Part shown: in pieces, positions 19,587-31,149 of the stretch | How the letters are laid out: each line of letters starts with the position of its first letter | How positions within the stretch are numbered: position 1 is the first letter of the stretch | Assembly: GCA_023897205.1 (NCBI GenBank) | Contig: JAHWDD010000002.1 | Span: forward strand, 1,736,001-1,800,000 | DNA length: 64,000 bases | Direction of reading: 5' to 3' | From: Exophiala sp. HKRS030 | Lineage: Eukaryota > Ascomycota > Eurotiomycetes > Chaetothyriales > Herpotrichiellaceae | The notes under the pieces: model-generated | Databases searched by the model: none | What the model saw: the letters and a program-made list of their open reading frames with translations, nothing else | Told to the model about the DNA's origin: nothing | Program-made: the position numbers and the translations under genes

Positions 19587-21343
19587 TCAGGTCGGATCTG
19601 GCTGAAGAAGATTTGTAATTGTCCTCCACATTTCGAGATAGCTGTAGCCGCCCTTCCAATGAGGCGCAAAGAAGGTGAGAACTTCTGAGCATCTCAGGAG
19701 ATCACGAACGTGATGCTCTGCCGACGTCCACTTTTTGACAATGCTCGTTGCCAAAACACATCCACTGGTGAATGCTCTCGAGCTCGCCACGATAGGTGGA
19801 ATAAAATTATACTCGGCTGCTGTTTTTTGATGTACATCTAGCAAGAGCTTGCAAGCAGATGCCATCACCTTGTGCCTCAATGCAAGCATACCCCTGCTAT
19901 TAGGGTCGTCTGCTTCTTGGAAGCAAAAGACGCATTGTTTGTGTCTCACGCAGACCGGTAGGAACAGGAGCCACGTTTCATTGATTACGACGTCTGTGGT
20001 TATCATACTGTCGAGAAGGTCCATCAATGTGGCGCTCTGGCCCACGAATGGGCAAGCTTGGGCTTCCAAAAGTTGACCGTTGCCGTAGATTTCTTGGGAC
20101 AAGTTTGTGAAAATTTGCATGATGTTGTCGTTGTCTGTCGGATATGAGAACCTGGCTTCTCTAAGCATATTTGGTCGATCAAACGTCAATCGCAAGGATC
20201 TAGACTTTTGTCAGTGGTTGTCAGCATGATCAAAGGGTCACGACTTGCCCTTCCACAGCTTTCAACACAGCCATCAAACGAGGTTTATCAGAATTATCGA
20301 AGGTGTCGTGAATAGTGGATACGCTCTCAAGTGTACCGTTGGTTCTGTGCCAGCCCAATTGCAGACAGGTTCGGATAGCAAGGTCTAGTAATTCCCACAC
20401 TGCTCCCCTACTAGGTTCAGCTAGTTCAAAGACAAGCAATAAAAGAATCGCAGTCAATGAGTCAGCATCGCAGGAGGAGATGACAGAATTCAAAGATTCA
20501 CTGGCCCAATCTCTGCATAATTGAGCCATCGCCTTCCAGTGAGGGTGCTTGTAACTCTCACGTGCCGCAGCTATGGCACACGCAATGAGTATCTTGAACT
20601 TCTGATTTTCCGGAAGTTTCTTTAGAGAAGTTGAATCCTGGTTGGAGACCTCTGGGATTGGCACGTCGTACTGGGGCCGGATACAACGGTCGTACTGGCT
20701 GAGTAGAAACCGCATGACTCTAGGTGTGAGTGCGGAACGATCGAGCTTCCAGTTATCTTGCAGCTGCAGATCGTCATCGACCTTCACGGTAGCCTCATTT
20801 GAGGCCTCGAAAGGAGGAAGGACCTCAAAAGTAGCCAATGCGATCAATGACGGAAGAGAAAGACCCATGTACATGTACTGGCCAGTTCTGGGCATCAGCA
20901 CATACGAAGGAGGTCCCGCTGGTATGGACGATGTAGCAGCAGGAAATCCCACTGGCGAGGTGATGCTAGTATTGTTAACCTAACAGCGAACCCTAAAGCA
21001 CTAGTAAGTGCGAGACTCACCTTGGTGAAGAGTGCATGTGCAAAGCTAGCTGAGAGCTCAAGGACTGGATTTGGTCGTTCAAGGCTTTGACATAGCTTCA
21101 TGAAAGTCAGCGTCCATTCTCGATGTCTGCGGACACGCATGTACCTTCGAGGGATATCCTCCTGAAGCGCGTCATCTCGAAAAGTACATTCAAGGTCGGC
21201 CTTGACACAATTTGCACATGCTGGCAGATTTGAATCGCACTGTTAAGTTGAGCACCAGGACCTTTGGTCAGCTACGTTTTGAAGTTGAGCGGATTCTATA
21301 CCTTTATTCTCCGTGTTCGACAGCGTGTGCAGGTTTGCAGCAT
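19587..21343 (-). CDS. Zn(II)2Cys6 transcription factor, candidate cluster regulator
   Basis: Five exons (21343..21302, 21239..21145, 21095..21021, 20965..20249, 20199..19587) encode 513 residues. The zinc cluster CTRCRTRRIK, CDSNLPACANC, VKADLEC has all six cysteines (5, 8, 15, 22, 25, 32) but is cut by intron 1 after IK. Removing a 49-nt intron turns an otherwise unlike frame into SYVKALNDQIQSL, the usual linker/coiled coil. The fungal-specific middle homology region follows, with EGSLRLTFDRP at its core. Intron 4 starts GCAAGT (GC-AG); without splicing it the frame stops early. It lies at the edge of the enzyme cluster and divergent to a second Zn2Cys6 gene, so it is a natural candidate for the factor that reads the CGG-N6-CCG sites. 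Confidence 0.85.
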
Positions 21344-21752
21344 GATTTTGCGTCTTGTAGACGAGTGGCCCTGGCATTACGCAGGTATGGAAAGGGTTGT
21401 GCTCTTCGAGGTGGGCTTATGAGAGACAGAAGACTCGACAGATGGTCTTATAGAGTTCTTTTGCCTACATAGGGTTGATTGAATCTTGTGCACACGGACA
21501 TTGTGTATGTAGGATAGATTCGATGTTGCGTACCTAGAAATGGCAGCCAACCAGGTCCTTGGCACGCTTAAAGCAGCAAATGCGGCTTTCGTTCTGGGCA
21601 TCTTTTCTACCTACTCTCTACATCAGGTACCCTTACATCTCCATACGTGAACACCATACGTGGACATTAACAAGTCCACTGTACTCCTGGAAAGATTTAA
21701 ATCCGTTTCTCCTGCGGGATAGGAGACAGGCCACTTCGAATGAAGTCTCGAA
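21344..21752. promoter_or_regulatory. Divergent promoter of two Zn2Cys6 regulators
   Basis: 409 bp between two start codons facing away from each other. I find no CGG-N6-CCG and no copy of the 14-mer, so the regulators do not obviously control themselves through those elements. Confidence 0.45.
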
Positions 21753-24011
21753 ATGCAGCAGTCCCATCGCCGTTCCACCAAAGTATGCACTCGATGCAGA
21801 AAGCGCAAAACCAAGGTACTTTACTCCGCAACTTCTTGATACACTCAGGCTGCAGTGGCTGATGTCGTTAATGACAGTGTGATTTCAAATTTCCGGCATG
21901 CACATCATGTAAAGTGGCCAAAGCCACGTGCCTGGGGTATGACCCAGTAACCAAAGAAGCGGTTCCAAGAAGGTGAGTACCAGGAAAGCCATGACGCACT
22001 GCTTGGGGCTTGTCCTTCATCATGCTTACAATTTTTGGGTTCCAGCTTGGTTAGATCCTTGGAAGCACGCCTGGCAGAGCTGGAGGCTCAAGTGCGCGCC
22101 TATCGAGATGTGCCACAAAACATTCCTTACCTGATGGCTTCGGAGATCTCACGAGCGACGTTATCGTTCGGGATTCCTCCTCCTGCGCCGTATCTACGCA
22201 CGCGGCTCTCTTCTGCTCTTCTATTCCACCCATCATGCCCGCCACTCGCTTTGGTTCGAGACCGCGAGCGAGATCCGTCCGAGAAGAAGTCCCCGAGTCT
22301 CCACCGCGACAACAGTGGCAAAGATGCCCAGAACAAGCAGAATTGCCTCGATCTTAACAGCGTGCCATTTTCAGCCATCCGACGCATGATTCAGAACTAT
22401 CTGGAAATCCTCCTTCCGCAGTATCCCTGCGTCTCCGAGTCCGCCCTCCACGAGATGGTGGAACGCCTCCAGGACGAAGAACTCCGAGACACCAACAGCC
22501 TGCTCGTATACGGCATCCCACCGTCGGCGAAATTGGGACATTTTGAGTATTTTGTCCTTTTCATAGTAATGGCCATATCGGCCATGACATTGACCTGGAA
22601 AGCCGAAGACCAAGCCCGCACGGCATCAGAGTCGTTCTACAATTCAGCCCTCCGTCATCTCCAAACGCTAAGCAACCACGACGAAATGCAAGCGCTTCAA
22701 ATATCTCTCCTCCTGGCTCACTACGCGCAAATGTGTCCCGAAAGAGCCGATAACTGGATATGCATTACGAACGCAGTCAGGATCGTTTTGGACTTGGGCC
22801 TACACAAACAGTCCCCAGATTGCTTCACGCCTGAACAAGTGAGTGTACGCTCGCGGCTTTTCTGGGTGACATACGGGATGGAGAGATCGTTGTGTACGAA
22901 TTTGCGTCTACCGCTATCATTCCCAGAAGAGGCCGTAACTACAAAAGTAAGTTCTAACCCTTCTTCTCCTTCGTTATGATTTCTCCTGTCCTTTCATCTG
23001 CCTCTAGGACATGACGAACCCAGCTCACATATTTCTTGTGGATGTCAGTTTGAAATGTCGTCCCCCAGCGACACAACTGTGTCGTTCCTCGCACACGAGG
23101 ATATTGAACGCAAATCGTCGGCCAACCACATCTACCTCTACCGGGCGCTCGAGACCGAGGTCCACCGGGTCCTCCACCTCGAAGACGACCTCGCAGCGTT
23201 CGGTGGCCAGGCCGACAGTATCGACGGCTGGATCGCCGACATATCTGCGCGGCTGGACACTTGGTACGCCAAGGCGCAGTCGTACACACAATACAACATG
23301 CTCGAGTTCAAGCACGTGCAGTACCACCACCTCAAGGCGCGCATCCACAGGCCGACGCCGCGGCTGAGGGTACGCACGCCCCAGGACCGCCGGCTCGTGC
23401 TCGAGTCGGCCACGAGGTTGATCGAGGACTACGAGGGCCAGATCCGCCGCCGCCGACTCTTCTACCCCTGGCACGGCGCCCACATCCTCTTCGAGGCCGC
23501 CGTCATCGCCCTCGAGGCTTGCTGGTCGTCGCGCGACTGGGAGCCCCTGAGGGCCCAGGCCAGGCTCATGCTCGACGACTCCATCCCCCGCTGCCTCCAG
23601 GCCCTCACGTACATCAGCAGGCGGTGGAACGAGGCCGCCGTGTGCGCGGACCGGCTGGCCCCCGTGGCGGACAAGATCGCCACCGCGTTCGCCATTGTCG
23701 GTCCCGACGACGACGGTGCGGGTCTCCGCAACAACAGCACCAGCCCAGGTGGTGGCGGGGGCGGTGCGTCGTTCCCGCGGTACGACGACCCTTGGATCAC
23801 GGACGAGATCCAGAGGCTGCTCTTCTCCGACGGCCCGTTGACCTGGAACCAGGCACCTCAAGTCGACCAGCCGTGGGAACTCGATGACAACTTCTTGGCC
23901 TTTGACAATTCGGCCTTTAACGACATCGAGTTGTTTCAGTGGGACCCCGACTGGGACTTCATGCCCATCAACACGGAACAATTGTCGGTAGACCTAGACC
24001 AGACTATGTAA
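21753..24011 (+). CDS. Zn(II)2Cys6 transcription factor with fungal-specific regulatory domain
   Basis: Four exons (21753..21815, 21878..21972, 22046..22946, 23049..24011) encode 673 residues. The zinc cluster has cysteines 12, 15, 22, 29, 32 and 39 (CTRCRKRKTK, then CDFKFPACTSC, KVAKATC). The first intron splits it right after TK, the same place as in the divergent regulator, which suggests the two share ancestry. SLVRSLEARLAELEAQV is the dimerisation coiled coil. The middle homology domain includes YPCVSESALHEM, SLLLAHYAQM and RLFWVTYGMERSLC. The last exon is much richer in GC than the first half, producing a mirror-image open frame on the other strand. Acidic C-terminal residues could form an activation region. 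The target is unknown. Confidence 0.87.
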
Positions 24012-24449
24012 CTAAATTAGGGAACCTAGGATCTACGCTTCGGATGTACAAACAGAACGATGAAATAATCTACAGCGAGGTATTTATGATACATCAGAGC
24101 CGTGGGAGTATAAGCATATCGCGGGGGTATAACATATCATCATCTAAGGGCAAGAAGATAACAAACAACGGGTTGACTTTGCAATTCTGGATTTGAATTG
24201 ATTTCTGGTTCTGCTAATACATGCTTTGTGTGAATCATTCCTCTTCATGACCTTTCATTTGTTGAGTAAAGCAAAAAGAAAAAGAAACTGTGTTGTCACA
24301 GTGTTACACATTTGGTGGAGCACCATCCTTTGAGCGCCATATAAGGAGATATTGATCATGTTTTTCATCATCCATGTTTCCGCCAGACGGGAGTCATGAA
24401 TTTTCAGTCTTGATGATCATCATCTCTCGACGGATTATTGTTTGTAATA
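24012..24449. other. Convergent 3' flanks, regulator / Stf2-like gene
   Basis: AT-rich 438 bp between two facing stops. No gene seen. Confidence 0.4.
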
Positions 24450-25033
24450 TTACATCTTGAGGTTGTCGCCATCGACGCTTCCTCCGAGGGTGCTAGAGTC
24501 GACGCTCTCTTCCTTGGACAGGTTGGAGGCTTTCTCAATGTCATCGTCGGTAGGGCCGTGGAGTTCTTCTTCGAAGACGGGGTCGGTCTCGATGGTTTCG
24601 AACTTGGTCTTGAAGTCACCTAGCGCCTGAGTGCTGCTGTTGGATCGACGGCGGGCATTGGCAAAGTTGTAGCCGTAGTCGTGAACCTCGTCGCCCTCAC
24701 GTCCCCTGAGAGAGAGAGAAAAGTCTTGTGAGTACGATGATGACATCGTGGGACGAAGACAGGACGTTTTGTGTTATGCAGGATATATAGCTCTTACCAG
24801 TTGCCTTTACCACCACCTTGTTTCTTGACGGCCTTGGGATCAGCGTCAACGTGGCCGTGTTTGGCGAAGTAGCGTGGGAGGCGGTCTTCGGCCACGGCAG
24901 TACCATCAGCAAGGGCGCTGTGGTTACGGTCGTTGCCTTTGTTGGTTCGAGTCACTGCGGAGGGACAGCCGGTCAGTCGTTTGCCCGCAAGGAGGCCCCA
25001 ACGAGGCCGGAGGAAGCTCCGGAAAGACTTACT
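24450..25033 (-). CDS. STF2: Stf2-like hydrophilin (ATPase-stabilising factor family)
   Basis: Coding exons are 25033 (a single base, the A of ATG), 24954..24798 and 24705..24450, giving 137 residues. Splicing joins A to TG to create MTRTNKGND, the conserved Stf2 N-terminus. YFAKHGHVDADPKAVKKQ, then GGGKGNW, then GREGDEVHDYG are the family core. The rest is hydrophilic and acidic, with no hydrophobic core. Yeast Stf2 stabilises the inhibited mitochondrial ATPase and acts as an antioxidant hydrophilin in desiccation. The sequence before the start has further GT/AG pairs (for example GGTGAGTTTCC near 25.28 kb), so the 5' UTR is probably spliced too. The start codon divided by an intron is the odd feature here. 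Confidence 0.85.
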
Positions 25034-26600
25034 GGTGAGTTCAGGAAGGGGTCGGAGACGATTGAGAGAGGTGTGAAGTGTCGGTCGAGAGATTGGTGTT
25101 GGCGGTCGATTGTTTGCTCTTGTGAGGTCAAAGTCAGCTTTGGTTGAAGTGAGGTTGGAGTTGAAGAAGGGAACGAACGGGGACACGCGACCCTGCAGGG
25201 CGAAGGAGTGGAAGAGGAAGAAGCTCGGGCCAAGTGAATGATGATGATCGTTGATGTATTGGGCGGGATCGGACTGGAAACTCACCTTATTTGTCGAGCG
25301 GTAGGGGAAGTGTCAGGGATGGGTTTTGTTCTGAAGCGAGGGGGGTTCGTGGTGTGATTGGGTGTATGCGCGAGAGAAGTCAAGGGTTGGAGGACGAGTG
25401 ACTTGTGAGGTACTTATGGACTTTTACGAGGAGGATGGCGGGGTGGCTGACGACAGCAGAGGAAGGGAGAAAGGCCAGATATCAGCTACTACGAGTGCAG
25501 TATTAACTACGTATGAGGATCCATTTAATCTCAATAGCTGAAGCCATAGTTATCATTATGGAGTATCTTGTTGCTCGCATGACCTTGGGCTTTCGCGTTC
25601 TGGAGGCTTCTGTTGCTTCGTACTACTCGGTACCTGGACAGACCAATCGTCATTGCACTTTCCCCGGATTCCTGATGCCGACTAATTTGCACCCACTTTG
25701 CGCCATTTGGGCCCCTTTTAGCGCGGGGCAAAAGGGCTGTGTTTTCTCACTTGTCTAGGAGATTGTTGAGAGCAGAGACCAGCCACCGTCTCCACAGAAC
25801 CAGGAGGAAATCCAGGTACCAGGGGTGATTGAGTACTCTCGGTAAACAAATGAAACAGGTACTGTAACGGGGCACAATCATGATCATTGTTGTCAGCTAG
25901 GTATGGTAGTGTTATTGTGCTCAGCAGATGCCACTACAGTACGAGCACAGGGCATCGTATGCCTAAATCCACCCGCCGATAACAACTACGTACATGGCGA
26001 CACCTGGAGATACACTGCGTGGCACAGGCTATGTGGGCTTATTGAGTGCAATAATCAAGAGCTAAGTAATTATATCGAGTGACTCATATTCGCCATACTG
26101 TACAGTACTCCGTACTCGGACAGCATCACTTGTTACAGTATTTATTTCTCTCGCGCGACCGAGCATTCTAGAACAGGTGATTCGGTGGTCTGATCAAATC
26201 TGATAAGCCGATTATGCCGGCAACGCACGACACCGCTCATCACGTGAACTGCCCTTCTTTCCTTTGGCAAAGCCTCTGGTCTTTGCCTCATCCCAGACAA
26301 TCCATCTTGCTGGCTTCGTGGAACACTCAGACTGCGCCGTAGACATCAACAAAGGCACCGACATCGATTTCGCTGCATTGGGAGGCTGCGTGGGAGAGTC
26401 CATAAGCCCTCCACTGGTCCCCGACAGCAGCGGCGGGTGTTAGCTTGCGACTCTAGCGTCATTCCCCTCTTCCCGCTCCGATTTCTAATCCGAGCCCTTG
26501 TTTTATTGATTCTTTTTCTGGTCGCTCAAAGGCACAAACTGCAACAGTCAACGGCTACAGTTTCAATTGTAAAGTAGTCGTCTTCATCAGTGTCGTCAAC
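25034..26600. promoter_or_regulatory. Divergent upstream region, Stf2-like gene / DRE2
   Basis: About 1.6 kb without a supported CDS. The left part likely holds the spliced 5' UTR of the Stf2-like gene. The right end, just before the DRE2 ATG, is pyrimidine-rich. A 63-codon minus-strand frame near 26.2-26.4 kb has no family features. Confidence 0.4.
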
Positions 26601-27686
26601 ATGTCGCCCTCTATTCTCATGGACACCTCGGACGATTTCGTCTTGCCGGTTTCCAAGGCGCCGCAGGCGTCCAAACGAACCCTCCTGCTCTCGCCACCCT
26701 CTCTGTCATCCCACCAAGAGAAATTGACCAATGTGCTGGAGATGCACAACAGAGCAGCCACAGACATGCAAATGTTGGACAGACTAGCTGCTGGCTTAGT
26801 CTCTCTCCCTCAGTCCACTTATGATGTGATCATCATCCTCTCCGATGCCGATGGTTCTCGTCGGGAATCGCACACTCTCCTCCACCGAGACGTACTGGGA
26901 TTGCTGGTGAAAGCACTCAAGAATGGAGGCCAGTTACGAAGCCAGGACGGTCAATATGGGAATTTGGATGGCGCGGAAAAGAACGAGGCTATTCTGGCAG
27001 GACTATCTTTTCAGCCTGGAACAGGTTTTGTCAAACCAGATTACGGAGCACAAGAGTCAGTTCCTCTGAAATTTGGAAAGAAAAAGACTGCGCAGGCTGC
27101 TGGCGGGCTCAGCACCAACGGAGATTCAGTCTCTCTGCCCTTGAACGGAAAACGAAAGAGTGCCGAAAATGCGCTTGATGGTGTTGGGTTTGACGATGGT
27201 ACAATGGACTCTGATGATGAAATGATTGACGAGGATGAGTTGCTGGACGAGGACGATCTCAAAAGACCCATCAAGATCCGTAAGTTGACATAACCCTTGA
27301 TTGAAGGTCGGGGACTGACCAAATTAGCCACCGAATGCAAACCCAAGGCAAAGAGGCGCCGGGCGTGCAAGGATTGTACTTGTGGTCTAGCAGAAAAGCT
27401 GGAAGCAGAGGATCGGGCACGAAGAGAAAATGCCGACAAGGCATTGAACACAATGAAGCTACAATCCGATGATCTCGCCGAGGTTGATTTTACAGTTCAA
27501 GGCAAGGTTGGGAGTTGTGGAAACTGCAGTCTTGGAGGTAAGTTTGAGGGAAGTTTCGTCGCTATTGACACATGCTAAGATTGGTTTTCAGATGCATTCC
27601 GATGCGATGGCTGTCCTTATATCGGACTCCCTGCATTCAAACCTGGAGAAGAGGTCCGTCTGCTAAACAACGACATTCAATTGTAA
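26601..27686 (+). CDS. DRE2: Fe-S cluster assembly protein DRE2 (anamorsin/CIAPIN1)
   Basis: Three exons (26601..27279, 27328..27537, 27592..27686) encode 327 residues. The N-terminal half is a methyltransferase-like domain without SAM motifs ([12 protein letters not shown]). An acidic linker ([16 protein letters not shown]) follows. The C-terminal CIAPIN1 domain has both cluster-binding motifs: [11 protein letters not shown] with the preceding Cys for the [2Fe-2S] site, and [20 protein letters not shown], the twin CX2C motif for the second cluster. Dre2 with Tah18 passes electrons into cytosolic Fe-S assembly. It is essential and conserved. The end, [16 protein letters not shown], is the normal C-terminus. 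The next gene is HEM2, another iron/heme-linked function, on the same strand. Confidence 0.95.
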
Positions 27687-28388
27687 AGAAAGTTGCCTCA
27701 TCTTTTCTTTTTGCATTGCGACGGCGTCCCGGGCTGGGTTCAGAGAGAACCATTATATGGATGAACAAGAACAATGTACAGGACAGGACAGGATAGAGTT
27801 GGTTCAATGACTGGTTATGAACTATGGAGCAGAGAATGTACACAGCAACTCGGCAGACTATACCAAGTTCTGCTGACTTGACTAGGGTTCCACATGGGTA
27901 ATCAATATTAGATACAAATCAAAATCATCTATTTTACACTACACATTTCCCTTGTAAACGTATATCATCTTTTGTGACAGTTGGTGCCATTGACGAATCG
28001 CCTGTCCCTAAAGGTCAGCGACAACTACAGTCCAGGTACGGAGGAGCAGTGAGACAAGTGCCAAATCCAATCGACTCCCTCCGATTTTCGCTGACAGTTT
28101 TTCCGGCTTCCGAGGGCGAGGATCCCAAAAAGTGCGTCGGGAAGAAATTCACGGAATGTTAGCGCTCGTACTTTCTGCCGTCGTCGCCTCCATCTTACAC
28201 ACAGCGCAGTTTCATTCTTGCTCAGTGTTCCCTTGCTTCAAGATATTCACTGCGATTGCCTGGTCTGAGCTGTGCTCGACCTCCTCAAAAGCCCCCATAC
28301 CTGAGACCATCGTCCTCTAAGGACAACCCTCTCAGAAACGCTCCTCCCAACCAACCAACCGAATTTCCTCGTCTCTATACCGCCCATC
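27687..28388. other. Intergenic, DRE2 3' flank and HEM2 promoter
   Basis: About 700 bp with no supported gene. The final 100 bases before the HEM2 ATG are CT- and CAAC-rich, as expected for a fungal leader. Confidence 0.4.
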
Positions 28389-29604
<1,216 letters not shown>

Positions 29605-30310
29605 GTTTTGTTTGGCAACAGTATGCTGCGAAAATGAGCGTGGGTTTTTTTCTGTCAAGTATGATGAACTGGATTATGAAAAGCAAGAGCAAGAGCAAGG
29701 GGGTTTCCTTTTTGTTTCTGTTTCGCCGTGACGGGAACAGCATGAGCATGTTCCTTCCGTGCAGATAAAGGAGAAACGAAACGATGTACATGGGTGGGAA
29801 TGACGTCTCGGAAGAAAAAGAAAAAAGAAACACAATTCCATAGTGTTCCAAGTCATCTCAAGATGCGGGATTTGCAATGAAGATAACGCAACGTTACACA
29901 CGATGTCAGCATGGAGTTTCATGGAGTATGCTATTGAGTAGAACTGACTCTACAGAGGCAAAAGATGTTTAGAGTAGGTGACACGACAATTGTTTGCTGC
30001 TATGCTCTTTGCCGATCACCACAGTAGAAGGTATTGTAGTCCGCCTTGCCGTGCCTGATCAAGCTGGGCAAAAGAAAGAACAAAACCGGTTTGTGATTCA
30101 CTTTCTTTCCCTTGCGTGTGCAACATTGGAACGTCAATTCTCGTAATATTCCTTCTTTTTCGTTGAGGAAGGGACACTGTGTGAAATTGATGATGGTGGG
30201 GGGTTTTTCCCTTTGAGTAGGTATATTTAAAAGTCTGATGAGTGCGATCTTGTTTTTTGTTTTTTCTGTTTTGTTCTTGTCCTCTCACACCAAAAAGGAA
30301 AGTGACGACA
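29605..30310. other. Intergenic, HEM2 3' flank and promoter of the small secreted gene
   Basis: No CDS recognised. It holds a 'caagag' tandem near 29.68 kb and T-rich tracts near 30.15-30.28 kb that could be core promoter of the next gene. Confidence 0.4.
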
Positions 30311-30366
30311 ATGATGATGATGATGATGATGAAACCCTCGACTAATTTTGTCTTTGGTACCATCAC

Positions 30367-30399
<33 letters not shown>

Positions 30400-31032
30400 C
30401 GCTGTCGTTGCGTTGTTGTGTTTCGGCGACGACGTCAACGCAGACTCGACTTATCGAATCAGTTTGTACGGCAAGACAAACTTCCAAGGTGACCAGGCGA
30501 CTTTTACAACCGAGTGAGTTTTGGATGACTCGTCTCTCTTCACTCTTGACTCTTTCTCCTTCTCACTCTTTGCCTTCCCTTCTTTGAGTACTTTGAACCA
30601 TTTTTCGATCCCTGCTCTTTCTTGATCTACCGTTGACCTTGTTCCCCCTTGCTTTGTCATCCTCATTCTGAAGCAAAATCTGTTTGGATTTCTGACTGAA
30701 TGACCGACTGACAAACCCCAAAAACAGTGGAAGTCACAAGGTCGGTTGGTCAGGTGGTGCTCAATCATGGATTTATGAATCCGAACCTGGTGATGGATGT
30801 TGTATCGCCTTTTGCCGTGGGAGTACCGTGAGTCCTGTTTCTCCTGCCCCTGAATTTTTGGAAGAACCCCCTGGACTCTCTCGACTCTCTCTCTATGACG
30901 CTGACGATGAACCCTTTGACGAAATCCAAAAAGAATGTCGGAAGATATTGTGATTCGGCATACAAGACCGAATCTTCCGCCGGAACCAACAAGGTGGTGA
31001 CTGGATATGGTGATACAGTTCTGAATTGTTGA
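30311..31032 (+). CDS. Small secreted cysteine-containing protein, crystallin-like start
   Basis: Three exons (30311..30513, 30728..30827, 30934..31032) encode 133 residues. The coding region opens with seven consecutive ATG codons. A long Ala/Val signal peptide made by a GCC-type triplet repeat follows, ending near DDVNA. The mature part, about 95 residues, starts STYRISLYGKTNFQGDQATF, reminiscent of the beta/gamma-crystallin strand pattern (Y-x-LY-x-x-x-F-x-G). It has five cysteines: CC and FC in the GDGCCIAFCRG segment, YCDS, and the C-terminal NC. Such proteins are candidate secreted effectors or wall-associated proteins. Function is unknown and family membership uncertain. It converges on the mannosidase gene, 117 bp away. 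Confidence 0.7.
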
Positions 31033-31149
31033 TTCGAAGATGGGAGGAACAGACTTGTAATGCCGGGCCATCTTGATGTGTGATCCAAATTCAGGATCCA
31101 AAGTAGGAATCAAAAGTCGTGATTGGTGGTTCGGAATCAAATGTCATAA

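Noticed and set aside
23025..23981. 318-codon minus-strand open frame
   Set aside because: It mirrors the GC-rich last exon of the Zn2Cys6 gene, is repetitive in Arg, Gly, Val and Pro, and matches no family.
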